Shown piece by piece: positions 6,050-13,110 of a stretch of 13,110 bases of DNA. The position numbers and the translations under genes were made by a program. Every line of letters begins with the position of its first letter. Position 1 is the first letter of the stretch. The stretch spans positions 1-13,110 of the forward strand of contig JAOADS010000043.1 in NCBI GenBank assembly GCA_026417195.1. Direction: 5' to 3'. This DNA is from Ignavibacteria bacterium. Lineage in GTDB: Bacteria; Bacteroidota; Ignavibacteria; Tepidaquicellales; OLB5. A model generated the notes under the pieces. That model ran no database searches and was not told where the DNA came from. It was given only the letters and a program-made list of their open reading frames with translations.

Positions 6050-7996
6050 ATGAAGAAAATTCTCAAGACCTTAACAGGAATCCTTATAATTACTTTACCG
6101 TTACTAATTACTTTAATTCTGATTTTTAATAATTTATCCGGAAAATCTTTTTATGAAAATTCCGGCGTGATAAAAACAAACGGACTTAAAGGTGAAGTGA
6201 AAATATATTTCGATAGTTACGGTGTACCCCATATTTTCAGTCAAAGTGATCACGATGCATACTTTACTATGGGATATTTACATGCCCGTGACAGGCTCTG
6301 GCAGATGGATATTTCACGCAGGGCAGCTGAAGGCAGGCTTGCTGAGATTTTAGGAAAAGAAGTTCTTAAGTATGATAAACTTTTCAGAACAATCGGGATA
6401 AACAGATTCGCATATTACTGGTACAGGAACATTAGTCCCCTCTCTGTGTCTATACTTGAGTCATATAGTCAGGGAGTAAACCGTTTCATAGAAGACAATT
6501 ACAATAATCTTCCAGTTGAATTTGATGCACTGAGTTATAAACCAGAACCCTGGAAGCCGGAACATTCCCTGATGATAGCCAGAATGATGGCATGGGAGCT
6601 CAACATAGCCTGGTTTACTGACTGGATTATTGGTAGTCTTGTAAATAAAGTAGGAGTAGAAAAAACCTCTGAAATTTTTCCAGATACATCTATAAGTTTA
6701 TTTAAGAAAGAAAATATAGACACAAATGAATTTTCTTTGTCTTTTCCCTCTTCTTTTGCAGCAGATTTCTTGAAGCTTAATCTTGATTTCAGGAATTATT
6801 TCGGGATTTCTCTTTCCCACACAGGAAGCAATTCATGGGTTGTATCGTCAGCAAAATCAGCATATGGGAAACCTATATTGTGCAATGACCCTCATCTTTT
6901 TTTAAGTGCTCCTTCAAAATGGTATGAACTTCACGTAAAATCTGATTCTCTGGACGCGAGAGGAATGTCAATAGCCGGTGTTCCGGGAATTGTTATAGGA
7001 AACAACAGACATATTGCCTGGGGACTTACAAATCTTATGTGTGATGATAATGATTTTGTAATACTCAGGAGGGATTCATCTGAAAGCAGAAAATATATCT
7101 GGGGAGGTAAATCACATTATCCGGATTCACTTATTGAAAAAATATTTGTAAAAGATTCTGGAGAAGTTTTGCTAACAGTGAGGCAAACACTTGCTGGCAC
7201 ACTTATATCCGATGTTGATTTAAATGGTATAGATGGATTTAATTACCGGCAGAGGGATGAATTGATTGCATTCAGATGGACCGGGTTTGAGTTGAGTGAT
7301 GAGGTTCTGTGTTTTTACAGAATTAATAAGTCTTCAGACTGGAAGAGTTTCAGAGATGCACTGAAATATTTCTGTGCACCTGCACAGAATTTCCTTTATG
7401 CCGATACAAATGGAAATATCGGTTATCAGTGTGCAGGCAAAATTCCCATACGTAACACAGATGATCCCAATAATTTTATGTATCCAACAGAATTTGAACT
7501 TACATGGAAAGGATTCATTGACTTTGAGAAATTACCTTCTTTGTTTAATACATCTGAAGAGTATATTTTAACTGCAAATACAGATCCCGCTGAATGGATC
7601 AAAAATCAGGATTATAACTTTTACATATCATATCTCTGGGAACCATCATCTCGTTTCAATAGAATAAATGAATTTCTCAGCAAACAGGTTTTAATAGATA
7701 ATGATGAATGTGCTTTGTTACAGAATGACCCTAATTCTCCTTATGCAAGAATGTTGGCAACATATATAACAGAGGCTTACAAAGATGTAAACGAAGCGGA
7801 CCAGAGAGTAAACTGGTGTTTAGGTAAGTTTTCTCAGTTTAACGGAGAACTGAAAAGCGATGAATCGATTCCTTCTGTTTACGGAGCTTTCCTTGTCTTT
7901 TTAATTAAAAACACATTTGAGGATGAACTGGGAAAAGATGTCTTCAATAATTTCATAACTGTTCAGAATATCCTTACCGTTCACTGGAGAGAATAA
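6050..7996 (+). CDS. Penicillin acylase family protein, main part, ended early by a frameshift
   Basis: An N-terminal nucleophile hydrolase of the penicillin acylase family, which cleaves amide bonds (beta-lactam side chains, acyl-homoserine lactones or other N-acyl compounds). The true substrate cannot be read here. The ATG at 6050 gives MKKILKTLTG and an N-terminal hydrophobic helix (about 8-27), so it is exported or membrane-anchored. The alpha-chain part carries GVPHI (58-62) and ARDRLWQMD (79-87). Self-cleavage is expected before Ser260 in HTGSNSWVV, which becomes the catalytic N-terminal serine of the beta chain. NDPHL and NNRHIAWGLTN follow, all normal for the family. The frame stops at 7996 after 648 residues with HWRE, well short of the expected end; the missing part is in another frame just downstream. 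It is the first gene of the acylase-rsmA-mfd run. Confidence 0.9.
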   Translation: MKKILKTLTGILIITLPLLITLILIFNNLSGKSFYENSGVIKTNGLKGEVKIYFDSYGVPHIFSQSDHDAYFTMGYLHARDRLWQMDISRRAAEGRLAEILGKEVLKYDKLFRTIGINRFAYYWYRNISPLSVSILESYSQGVNRFIEDNYNNLPVEFDALSYKPEPWKPEHSLMIARMMAWELNIAWFTDWIIGSLVNKVGVEKTSEIFPDTSISLFKKENIDTNEFSLSFPSSFAADFLKLNLDFRNYFGISLSHTGSNSWVVSSAKSAYGKPILCNDPHLFLSAPSKWYELHVKSDSLDARGMSIAGVPGIVIGNNRHIAWGLTNLMCDDNDFVILRRDSSESRKYIWGGKSHYPDSLIEKIFVKDSGEVLLTVRQTLAGTLISDVDLNGIDGFNYRQRDELIAFRWTGFELSDEVLCFYRINKSSDWKSFRDALKYFCAPAQNFLYADTNGNIGYQCAGKIPIRNTDDPNNFMYPTEFELTWKGFIDFEKLPSLFNTSEEYILTANTDPAEWIKNQDYNFYISYLWEPSSRFNRINEFLSKQVLIDNDECALLQNDPNSPYARMLATYITEAYKDVNEADQRVNWCLGKFSQFNGELKSDESIPSVYGAFLVFLIKNTFEDELGKDVFNNFITVQNILTVHWRE

Positions 7997-8514
7997 TCAG
8001 GAGTGAAGATCATCCGTGGTTTGATGATGTTACAACATATGTAAAAGAAAACAGGAACGATATAATAAGAAAAAGCCTGAAGATGTCTGTGGAATATCTA
8101 TCGTCTCTGTATGAATCAAGTGATCCGCAAACCTGGAAATGGGGTAATATACACAAGCTTAATTTCACACATATTTTCAGTTCACAGAAAGCTCTGGAGA
8201 AAGCATTTAACATCGGTGAATTTCAGATGCACGGTGATCAGACAACTGCGGCAAATAACGAATATAGTTTCAGAAAAGTAATTGAACGAAATGATTTCAG
8301 CGTTAAGGTCGGAGCATCAATGAGAATGATTGTAAACCTTTCAGACATAGATCATCCTCTTACAATCAATTCAACAGGCCAGTCAGGTCAGCCTCTTCAT
8401 CCTAATTACAAAGATCAGTCAAGAAAGTGGTATTACGGAGAGTTTAAGAGATGCCTGATGAACGAGAACGAAATGATCTCAGCAAACTATAGTCTGCTTA
8501 CCCTTATACCTTGA
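7972..8514 (+). pseudogene. C-terminal part of the penicillin acylase, displaced by a frameshift
   Basis: This frame continues the acylase. It reads YRSLERIIRSEDHPWFDDVT, then WKWGNIHKLNFTH, FNIGEFQMHGDQTTAAN, GASMRMIVNL and TGQSGQPLHPNY, the usual C-terminal features of the family's beta chain. The best junction is at about 7972-7974. One extra C there turns Asn-Ile-Leu-Thr-Val into Asn-Ile-Pro-Tyr-Arg-Ser and joins the two frames into one protein of about 821 residues, a normal family length. The first ATG in this frame is only at 8083, so a separately translated piece would lack the junction and is unlikely to be useful. Either the gene is a recent pseudogene or the base was lost in sequencing or assembly. 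It ends one base before rsmA. Confidence 0.85.
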
Positions 8515-8515
8515 A

Positions 8516-9289
8516 ATGAAAATACCTGCTAAGAAGTCATTAGGACAAAATTATCTGATTGACAGAAACATCAGCAGAAAAATTGTTGATTCGTTTTCTA
8601 TTTCGGAAAATGACCGAGTTCTTGAAATAGGTCCGGGAAGAGGTGCAATAACTCGATATATTCATGAGAAGACCTCTGATGTTATTGCTATTGAAATTGA
8701 CAAAGATAATTTCACCTATCTTAAGAATGAACTCCCTTCGCTGAAGTTGCTACATAAAGATATACTGAAAACAGATTTTAAAAGTTTATCAGCTGGTAAA
8801 AAACTAAGGGTTATAGGGAATGTTCCATATAACATAAGCACGCCGATAGTTTTCAAACTTATTTCGGAACGTAGATATATCATAGATGCTCAGCTTATGG
8901 TTCAGGAAGAAGTTGCACAAAGACTTACTGCTTCTGCTGGCTCCAAATTATACGGAATTCCTTCTGTCATATTGCAGGCATTTTCAAAGGTAAAACCTCT
9001 TTTTAAAGTTCCACCCTCATGTTTCAGACCTGAGCCAAAGGTTTATTCTAGGGTAATCTATATTGATTTCAGTTATTCTCTTGAGGATAAAATCACAGAT
9101 ACTGAGTTTTTTATAAGAGTAGTCAAAGCTGCATTTGCTACAAGAAGAAAGACACTTAAAAACTCACTTAGAAAGTTCGGAAGCATTGAATCGGAATATA
9201 TAGATTTGAAGAAAAGGGCAGAGACACTCTCTGTAAATGACTTTATAGAATTAAGTAACAAGTTGAAACAGATGACTGAACTTAGTTGA
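8516..9289 (+). CDS. rsmA: 16S rRNA (adenine-1518/1519-N6)-dimethyltransferase RsmA (KsgA)
   Basis: Dimethylates two adjacent adenosines in the 3' hairpin of 16S rRNA using S-adenosylmethionine, late in 30S assembly; loss of the methylation gives kasugamycin resistance in well-studied bacteria. The signature is complete: KKSLGQNYLID at residues 6-16, SAM-binding VLEIGPGRG (35-43), acidic Glu60, KDIL (81-84), the catalytic NVPYNIS (102-108, the family's N-[LV]-P-Y motif) and the C-terminal AAFATRRKTLKNSL (205-218). At 257 residues it has normal length. The ATG at 8516 follows the acylase frame's stop by one base and has no Shine-Dalgarno, suggesting translational coupling. Its stop overlaps the mfd start. 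If the acylase frameshift is real, coupled translation of rsmA may be affected. Confidence 0.96.
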   Translation: MKIPAKKSLGQNYLIDRNISRKIVDSFSISENDRVLEIGPGRGAITRYIHEKTSDVIAIEIDKDNFTYLKNELPSLKLLHKDILKTDFKSLSAGKKLRVIGNVPYNISTPIVFKLISERRYIIDAQLMVQEEVAQRLTASAGSKLYGIPSVILQAFSKVKPLFKVPPSCFRPEPKVYSRVIYIDFSYSLEDKITDTEFFIRVVKAAFATRRKTLKNSLRKFGSIESEYIDLKKRAETLSVNDFIELSNKLKQMTELS

Positions 9290-12200
9290 ACAATAGTTTC
9301 AGGAAAATATTATCATCTAAAAGCATCGGAAAAGTTGACGAATATTCCGGAGAAAACCTTTTCTTAACCGGACTTCACGGTTCTCTGGATTCTTTTATAT
9401 TGTATCATCTGTATGTTTCAAAGAAAAAACTTATTTATGTTACAACTGATAAGGAAAAGATTTTCAGAATACGGGATGACATAAATGTAATATCAGGTAA
9501 TGATATTGCAACAGTGTATCTGAATGAGTATGATGATGAATATGAAGATTATGTTACATCACTATCAGTTATTCTAAAGGAAATATCTGCAGAGAGATTT
9601 CTGATACTCACTTCTGCCGCGTCGCTTAATGTAAGAGTATCAGCTATGAATTTTCAGGAGAGTCTTATTAGAATAAAAAAGGGACAAGAAAGAAATTTCT
9701 CTGAGCTTGTAAGGAGTCTCTCAGAAATTGGGTTTAACAGAAAAAAAATAGTTGAGGAAGTTAATGACTTTTCGGTCAGAGGCGGTATAATAGACATATA
9801 CGCTGAAAATACATCACTTCCGTTAAGAATAGAATTTCTTGGTGATACAATTGACTCAATTCGGGAGTTTGATCCTGTAACACAAAGATCCGTGTCTTCT
9901 TTCACAGAAGCTGAAATTCTGCCGCCGGAGAAACTCTTACTTGATGATAAGGGTTCAGACATGCTGTTAAATTTCTTAAATGATTCAGTGATATTTGTCA
10001 TAGATGAGCCGGACCTTGTGAATACAGAGAGTCAGAAAGTTATTTCGTCTTCAAAAAGTAAAATCTACATTTCTGCTTTCACAGCTTCAAAAACTGAATC
10101 AATATCGGAAGATGAGAAGAGAAATTTAAAGGAAATTAATCTTAATTCTTTACCCCAGCCTTCATTTGCTTCTAACTTTAAACTTTGCCTGAATAACCTT
10201 AAGGAGCTGGAAGCAAAGTTATATGAAGTTACAATTTGCTGTTCAGATTCTCAGCAGAAGCAAAGAATGAAAGATTTAATAGAAGAAAATGAGGAGATTG
10301 ATCTGGGGGCTAAAATAAAATATCTGGATTCATCCATTCATTCTGGTTTTATTCTCACCGAAGATAAAGTTGCAGTTTACACTGAGCATGAAATATTCGG
10401 CAGATTTTTCAGGAGCAAACGAAAAGGCAAAATTGCCAAAGGGATTTCATTCAGGGAGTTAAACAGCGTTAATTACGGTGATCTGATGGTCCATAATAAA
10501 TTCGGTATCGGCAAATATGCAGGACTGAAGAAAATACAAGTGGGAGGAGTTGAACAGGAAGCTGTCAAACTTATTTATAAAGATAATGATGAACTTTTTG
10601 TTAATATAAATTCCCTCCATCAGTTAAGTAAATATTCTGCACAGGAAGGAGTTCAGCCTTCACTCAGCAAGCTTGGAACAGCTCAATGGGACAGAATAAA
10701 AAACAGGGCACGGAAAAAGTTAAAGGAAATAGCAGGTGAACTTATAAAGTTATATGCTGAAAGGAGATCTTCTAAGGGTTTCAGTTTTTCGCCGGACTCA
10801 CTCTGGCAGAAGGAACTTGAAGCATCCTTCATCTACGAAGATACTCCGGATCAGCGGAAAGCATGGGACGATGTGAGAAAAGATATGGAGTCACCTTATC
10901 CTATGGATAGATTAATATGCGGAGATGTAGGATTCGGGAAAACTGAAATAGCAGTAAGAGCTGCATTCAAGGCTGTGCAAGACAATAAACAGGTTGCAGT
11001 TCTCGTCCCTACAACTATACTTGCAGAACAGCATTACAATACTTTCAGGGACAGACTTTCACAATGGGCTGTTGAGGTTGAACATCTTTCAAGATTTAAA
11101 ACACAATCTGAACAAAGGGTTATCCTCAATAAACTTGAGGAAGGGAAAATAAATGTTATAATAGGAACTCACAGACTTCTCTCAAAAGATGTGAAGTTCA
11201 AAGATCTCGGCCTGTTAGTCATAGATGAAGAACAGAGATTTGGAGTTACAGCCAAGGAGAAAATTAAAATGTTAAAGAAAAATATTGACGTGCTTACTCT
11301 CACAGCAACTCCTATTCCAAGAACTTTAAACTTTTCACTGCTTGGAGCAAGGGATTTTTCTGTGATAAACACTCCACCTCCAAACCGTCAGCCGATACAT
11401 ACCGAAATCATAGGATTTGACATAAGCAGGATCTCTGAAGCTATAGAAAATGAGATCTCAAGGGGCGGGCAGGTTTATTTTGTAAATGATAAAGTAAAGG
11501 GTCTGGAGGAACTATCTGAAATTGTAAGACGTAATGTTCCTTCTGCAAGACCAGTCATAGCACACGGACAGATGGAACCGGCTAAACTTGAAAAAGTTAT
11601 GATGAGATTTCTTGAAAAGAAAACAAATGTTCTTGTGTGTACAAAAATAATAGAATCGGGGCTTGATATACCGAGTGTTAATACAATAATTATAAACCAT
11701 GCTGAAAATTTCGGACTTGCTGAACTTTATCAGTTAAGAGGAAGGGTAGGACGTTCAAACATAAAATCATATGCATACCTGATAACTCCACCGGGCAGTT
11801 CACTGACAAGACAGGCAGTGAGAAGACTACATGCACTTGAAGAATTTACTGAGCTTGGAAGCGGACTTAATCTTGCCTTACGTGACCTTGAAATCAGAGG
11901 TGCTGGGAATCTACTCGGAGCTGAACAAAGCGGATTCATAGCAGAAATGGGATTTGAAACATATATGCAGATACTGGATGAAGCCTTAAAAGAGCTGAAA
12001 GGTTCAGAGCATTCACTGGCTTTATCTATGCAGACAAAGAAATCTTCACATATTGTGAACTTCACTTTGGAATCTGATATTCCGATGCTGATACCGGAAA
12101 GTTACGTTCAGGATGAGAATATTCGTTTGGAAATGTATCAGAGGCTTTCAAAATCCCTGAATACAGAAGAAATTGATTCTATAAGAGATGAGATGAAGGA

Positions 12201-12537
12201 TCGTTTCGGTCTGCTGCCGCAAGAGCTTGAATCTCTGATAACTCACGTAATGATGAAAATAAAACTTATTAAATGCGGATTTAAGAAAATGAATATTAGC
12301 CGGGGGATTATGACCCTGACATTTAATGAAGAAAATGATGAAATTTTTTCAAATGGTTACTTTCAGGAGCTGATAAATTTTCTGAACAATAACAGAAAAG
12401 ATAAGTTCAGACTGAAACAGGATAAGAAATATCTTACTTTGGAAATTGAGCTGAGTAATGATTGTATTTATGAAAAACTTAATGAGTCAAATATATTAGT
12501 CGAAGAATTTTACAAACTGAGAAAAACTGTTGATTAA
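9286..12537 (+). CDS. mfd: Transcription-repair coupling factor Mfd
   Basis: A DNA translocase that removes RNA polymerase stalled at lesions and recruits UvrA. It has 1083 residues, slightly below the roughly 1150 usual for the family. The order is: UvrB-like N-terminal domains (about 1-330); the CarD-like RNA-polymerase-interacting domain (about 393-465, NYGDLMVHNKFGIGKY and onward); helicase domains with Walker A GDVGFGKTE (546-554), DEEQ (647-650), TLTATPIPRTL (671-681) and motif VI QLRGRVGRS (816-824); the TRG-type region after it; and the C-terminal D7 domain from about 930. The start is TTG at 9286. An in-frame TAG lies immediately upstream and the next ATG would remove about 118 residues of the first domain. 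TTGA overlaps the rsmA stop, so the two are coupled. No key motif is missing. Confidence 0.96.
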   Translation: MNNSFRKILSSKSIGKVDEYSGENLFLTGLHGSLDSFILYHLYVSKKKLIYVTTDKEKIFRIRDDINVISGNDIATVYLNEYDDEYEDYVTSLSVILKEISAERFLILTSAASLNVRVSAMNFQESLIRIKKGQERNFSELVRSLSEIGFNRKKIVEEVNDFSVRGGIIDIYAENTSLPLRIEFLGDTIDSIREFDPVTQRSVSSFTEAEILPPEKLLLDDKGSDMLLNFLNDSVIFVIDEPDLVNTESQKVISSSKSKIYISAFTASKTESISEDEKRNLKEINLNSLPQPSFASNFKLCLNNLKELEAKLYEVTICCSDSQQKQRMKDLIEENEEIDLGAKIKYLDSSIHSGFILTEDKVAVYTEHEIFGRFFRSKRKGKIAKGISFRELNSVNYGDLMVHNKFGIGKYAGLKKIQVGGVEQEAVKLIYKDNDELFVNINSLHQLSKYSAQEGVQPSLSKLGTAQWDRIKNRARKKLKEIAGELIKLYAERRSSKGFSFSPDSLWQKELEASFIYEDTPDQRKAWDDVRKDMESPYPMDRLICGDVGFGKTEIAVRAAFKAVQDNKQVAVLVPTTILAEQHYNTFRDRLSQWAVEVEHLSRFKTQSEQRVILNKLEEGKINVIIGTHRLLSKDVKFKDLGLLVIDEEQRFGVTAKEKIKMLKKNIDVLTLTATPIPRTLNFSLLGARDFSVINTPPPNRQPIHTEIIGFDISRISEAIENEISRGGQVYFVNDKVKGLEELSEIVRRNVPSARPVIAHGQMEPAKLEKVMMRFLEKKTNVLVCTKIIESGLDIPSVNTIIINHAENFGLAELYQLRGRVGRSNIKSYAYLITPPGSSLTRQAVRRLHALEEFTELGSGLNLALRDLEIRGAGNLLGAEQSGFIAEMGFETYMQILDEALKELKGSEHSLALSMQTKKSSHIVNFTLESDIPMLIPESYVQDENIRLEMYQRLSKSLNTEEIDSIRDEMKDRFGLLPQELESLITHVMMKIKLIKCGFKKMNISRGIMTLTFNEENDEIFSNGYFQELINFLNNNRKDKFRLKQDKKYLTLEIELSNDCIYEKLNESNILVEEFYKLRKTVD

Positions 12538-12560
12538 GACTATATAATTATTTAAGTTTG
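12530..12560 (+). promoter_or_regulatory. Bacteroidota-type promoter before the SBBP-repeat gene
   Basis: TTG at 12530-12532 (-33), a 20-base spacer and TAAGTTTG at 12553-12560 (exact TAnnTTTG) form the best two-part promoter in the window. The -33 part lies within the last codons of mfd. The predicted transcription start (about 12564-12566) falls at the Shine-Dalgarno, which is a tension: either the start is slightly earlier or the gene is also read from the mfd transcript. Confidence 0.5.
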
Positions 12561-12563
12561 AAA

Positions 12564-12570
12564 AAGGAGG
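12564..12570 (+). promoter_or_regulatory. Strong Shine-Dalgarno of the SBBP-repeat gene
   Basis: AAGGAGG lies eight bases before the ATG at 12579 and is the strongest ribosome binding site in the window. The bases between can form a small stem, AGGA (12568-12571) with TCCT (12575-12578) around ACG, which would cover the end of the site. Confidence 0.8.
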
Positions 12571-12578
12571 AACGTCCT

Positions 12579-13110
12579 ATGAAGTCAGTTTTAATTCTCA
12601 TGACATCATTTCTGATATTATTCCAGTCTTACTCTCAGGTCAGTCAGCTATGGACGAAACGATATAACGGAACGGGGAATTCATATGATGAAGCAACTTC
12701 TGTTTGGATTGATAACTCCGGTAATATATATATAGCAGGCGGAAGTACCGGCTCCGGCTCGGGACTTGATTTTACCGTTATAAAATATAATTCTTTAGGT
12801 GATGTTATATGGACTGCTAGATATAATGGTCCGGGTAATGGTTTTGATGATGCATATTCAGTTAAATGTGATAATCAGGGAAATGTTTATGTAAGCGGTT
12901 CAAGTGAGGGGGCAGGCAGCGGACTGGACTACTGTGTTGTAAAATATAATCCTTCCGGTGTTCAGCAGTGGGTTTACCGGTATAATGGTCCGGGGAATCT
13001 TACTGATGAAGTTTACTCAATCCAGATTGACAACTCAGGAAATGTTTACATTACAGGTTACAGTAACGGCGGCTCAACTATGGATGATATATGCACAATC
13101 AAATTAAATT
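12579..13110 (+). CDS. Secreted SBBP (beta-propeller) repeat protein, C-terminus beyond window edge
   Basis: The frame is open to the right edge (177 residues). A signal peptide (MKSVLILMTSFLILFQSYSQ, residues 1-20) sends it across the inner membrane. From Trp25 it consists of 53-residue repeats (25-77, 78-130, 131 onward) with the pattern W-x-x-R-Y-N-G-x-G-N, then D-[ED]-A or -V, DNxGNVYVxG, a Gly/Ser-rich turn, LD and a VKYN strand. This is the SBBP/beta-propeller type (Pfam PF06739), common in large surface or secreted proteins of Bacteroidota and Ignavibacteria. Such proteins often end in a type IX secretion C-terminal domain, which cannot be seen here. The start is fixed by a strong AAGGAGG and its own promoter. 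The function is unknown; surface attachment or binding is only a guess. Confidence 0.88.
   Translation, partial: MKSVLILMTSFLILFQSYSQVSQLWTKRYNGTGNSYDEATSVWIDNSGNIYIAGGSTGSGSGLDFTVIKYNSLGDVIWTARYNGPGNGFDDAYSVKCDNQGNVYVSGSSEGAGSGLDYCVVKYNPSGVQQWVYRYNGPGNLTDEVYSIQIDNSGNVYITGYSNGGSTMDDICTIKLN
12651..13110 (+). repeat. Tandem 159-bp coding repeats
   Basis: Repeat 1 is 12651-12809, repeat 2 is 12810-12968, and repeat 3 runs from 12969 to the window edge. Each begins with TGG (Trp). Repeats are of exactly equal length in the two complete copies and differ at many bases, so they are diverged rather than freshly duplicated. Confidence 0.85.

Noticed and set aside
8083..8514. Independent 143-residue gene upstream of rsmA
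   Set aside because: Its sequence is the C-terminal part of the penicillin acylase, and matching sequence continues upstream of its first ATG; it is a frameshifted remainder.
9654..12065. Several minus-strand ORFs of 62-115 residues opposite mfd
   Set aside because: They lie opposite a complete, motif-rich Mfd frame, have low-complexity composition and are shadows.
12651..13110. CRISPR-like or mobile repeat
   Set aside because: The 159-bp periodicity is in frame, encodes SBBP repeats and has no spacers or inverted ends.

Overview
The window is AT-rich bacterial DNA that looks like a member of the Bacteroidota/Ignavibacteriota (FCB) lineage. Three things suggest this. First, TAnnTTTG-type -7 promoter elements lie just ahead of three genes. 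Second, most starts lack a Shine-Dalgarno sequence. Third, there are secreted Trx-TPR and SBBP beta-propeller proteins, one with a signal peptide ending in Ser-Gln. The assignment is inferred from style and gene content; no marker search was possible.

Left end (1-1237, minus strand): a two-gene cassette made of a DUF2589-family protein and a second protein cut off by the window edge. The second protein has no complete ORF here and is easily missed. A near-perfect 27-bp palindrome sits in the gap between them. The two proteins share a short similar segment. This is the least understood part of the window. A 380-bp AT-rich gap (1238-1617) separates the cassette from an unrecognised 100-residue plus-strand gene (1618-1920), whose ATG sits only 4 bases after a -7-like element.

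Middle (1917-5974, minus strand): a tightly packed six-gene run, in transcription order: a secreted thioredoxin-like protein with TPR-like repeats, a two-helix membrane protein with an SH3b-like domain, purS, purQ, tatA and gatA. All junctions overlap except a 38-base gap before tatA. The run mixes envelope thiol chemistry, de novo purine synthesis (FGAM synthase subunits), Tat protein export and tRNA-dependent Gln/Asn formation, so it is a housekeeping operon rather than one pathway. It ends head-on against the 100-residue gene, the two stop codons sharing a TTAA.

Right (6050-12537, plus strand): a penicillin-acylase (N-terminal nucleophile hydrolase) gene with a single-base frameshift near 7972, followed one base later by rsmA and, through a TTGA overlap, by mfd. 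A separate promoter then precedes a secreted SBBP-repeat protein (12579 onward) that runs off the right edge with 53-residue repeats. No tRNA, rRNA, CRISPR array or insertion sequence was seen. Most of the window is ordinary core genome. The items worth a second look are the DUF2589 cassette with its palindrome, the acylase frameshift, and the use of TTG starts at overlapping junctions.
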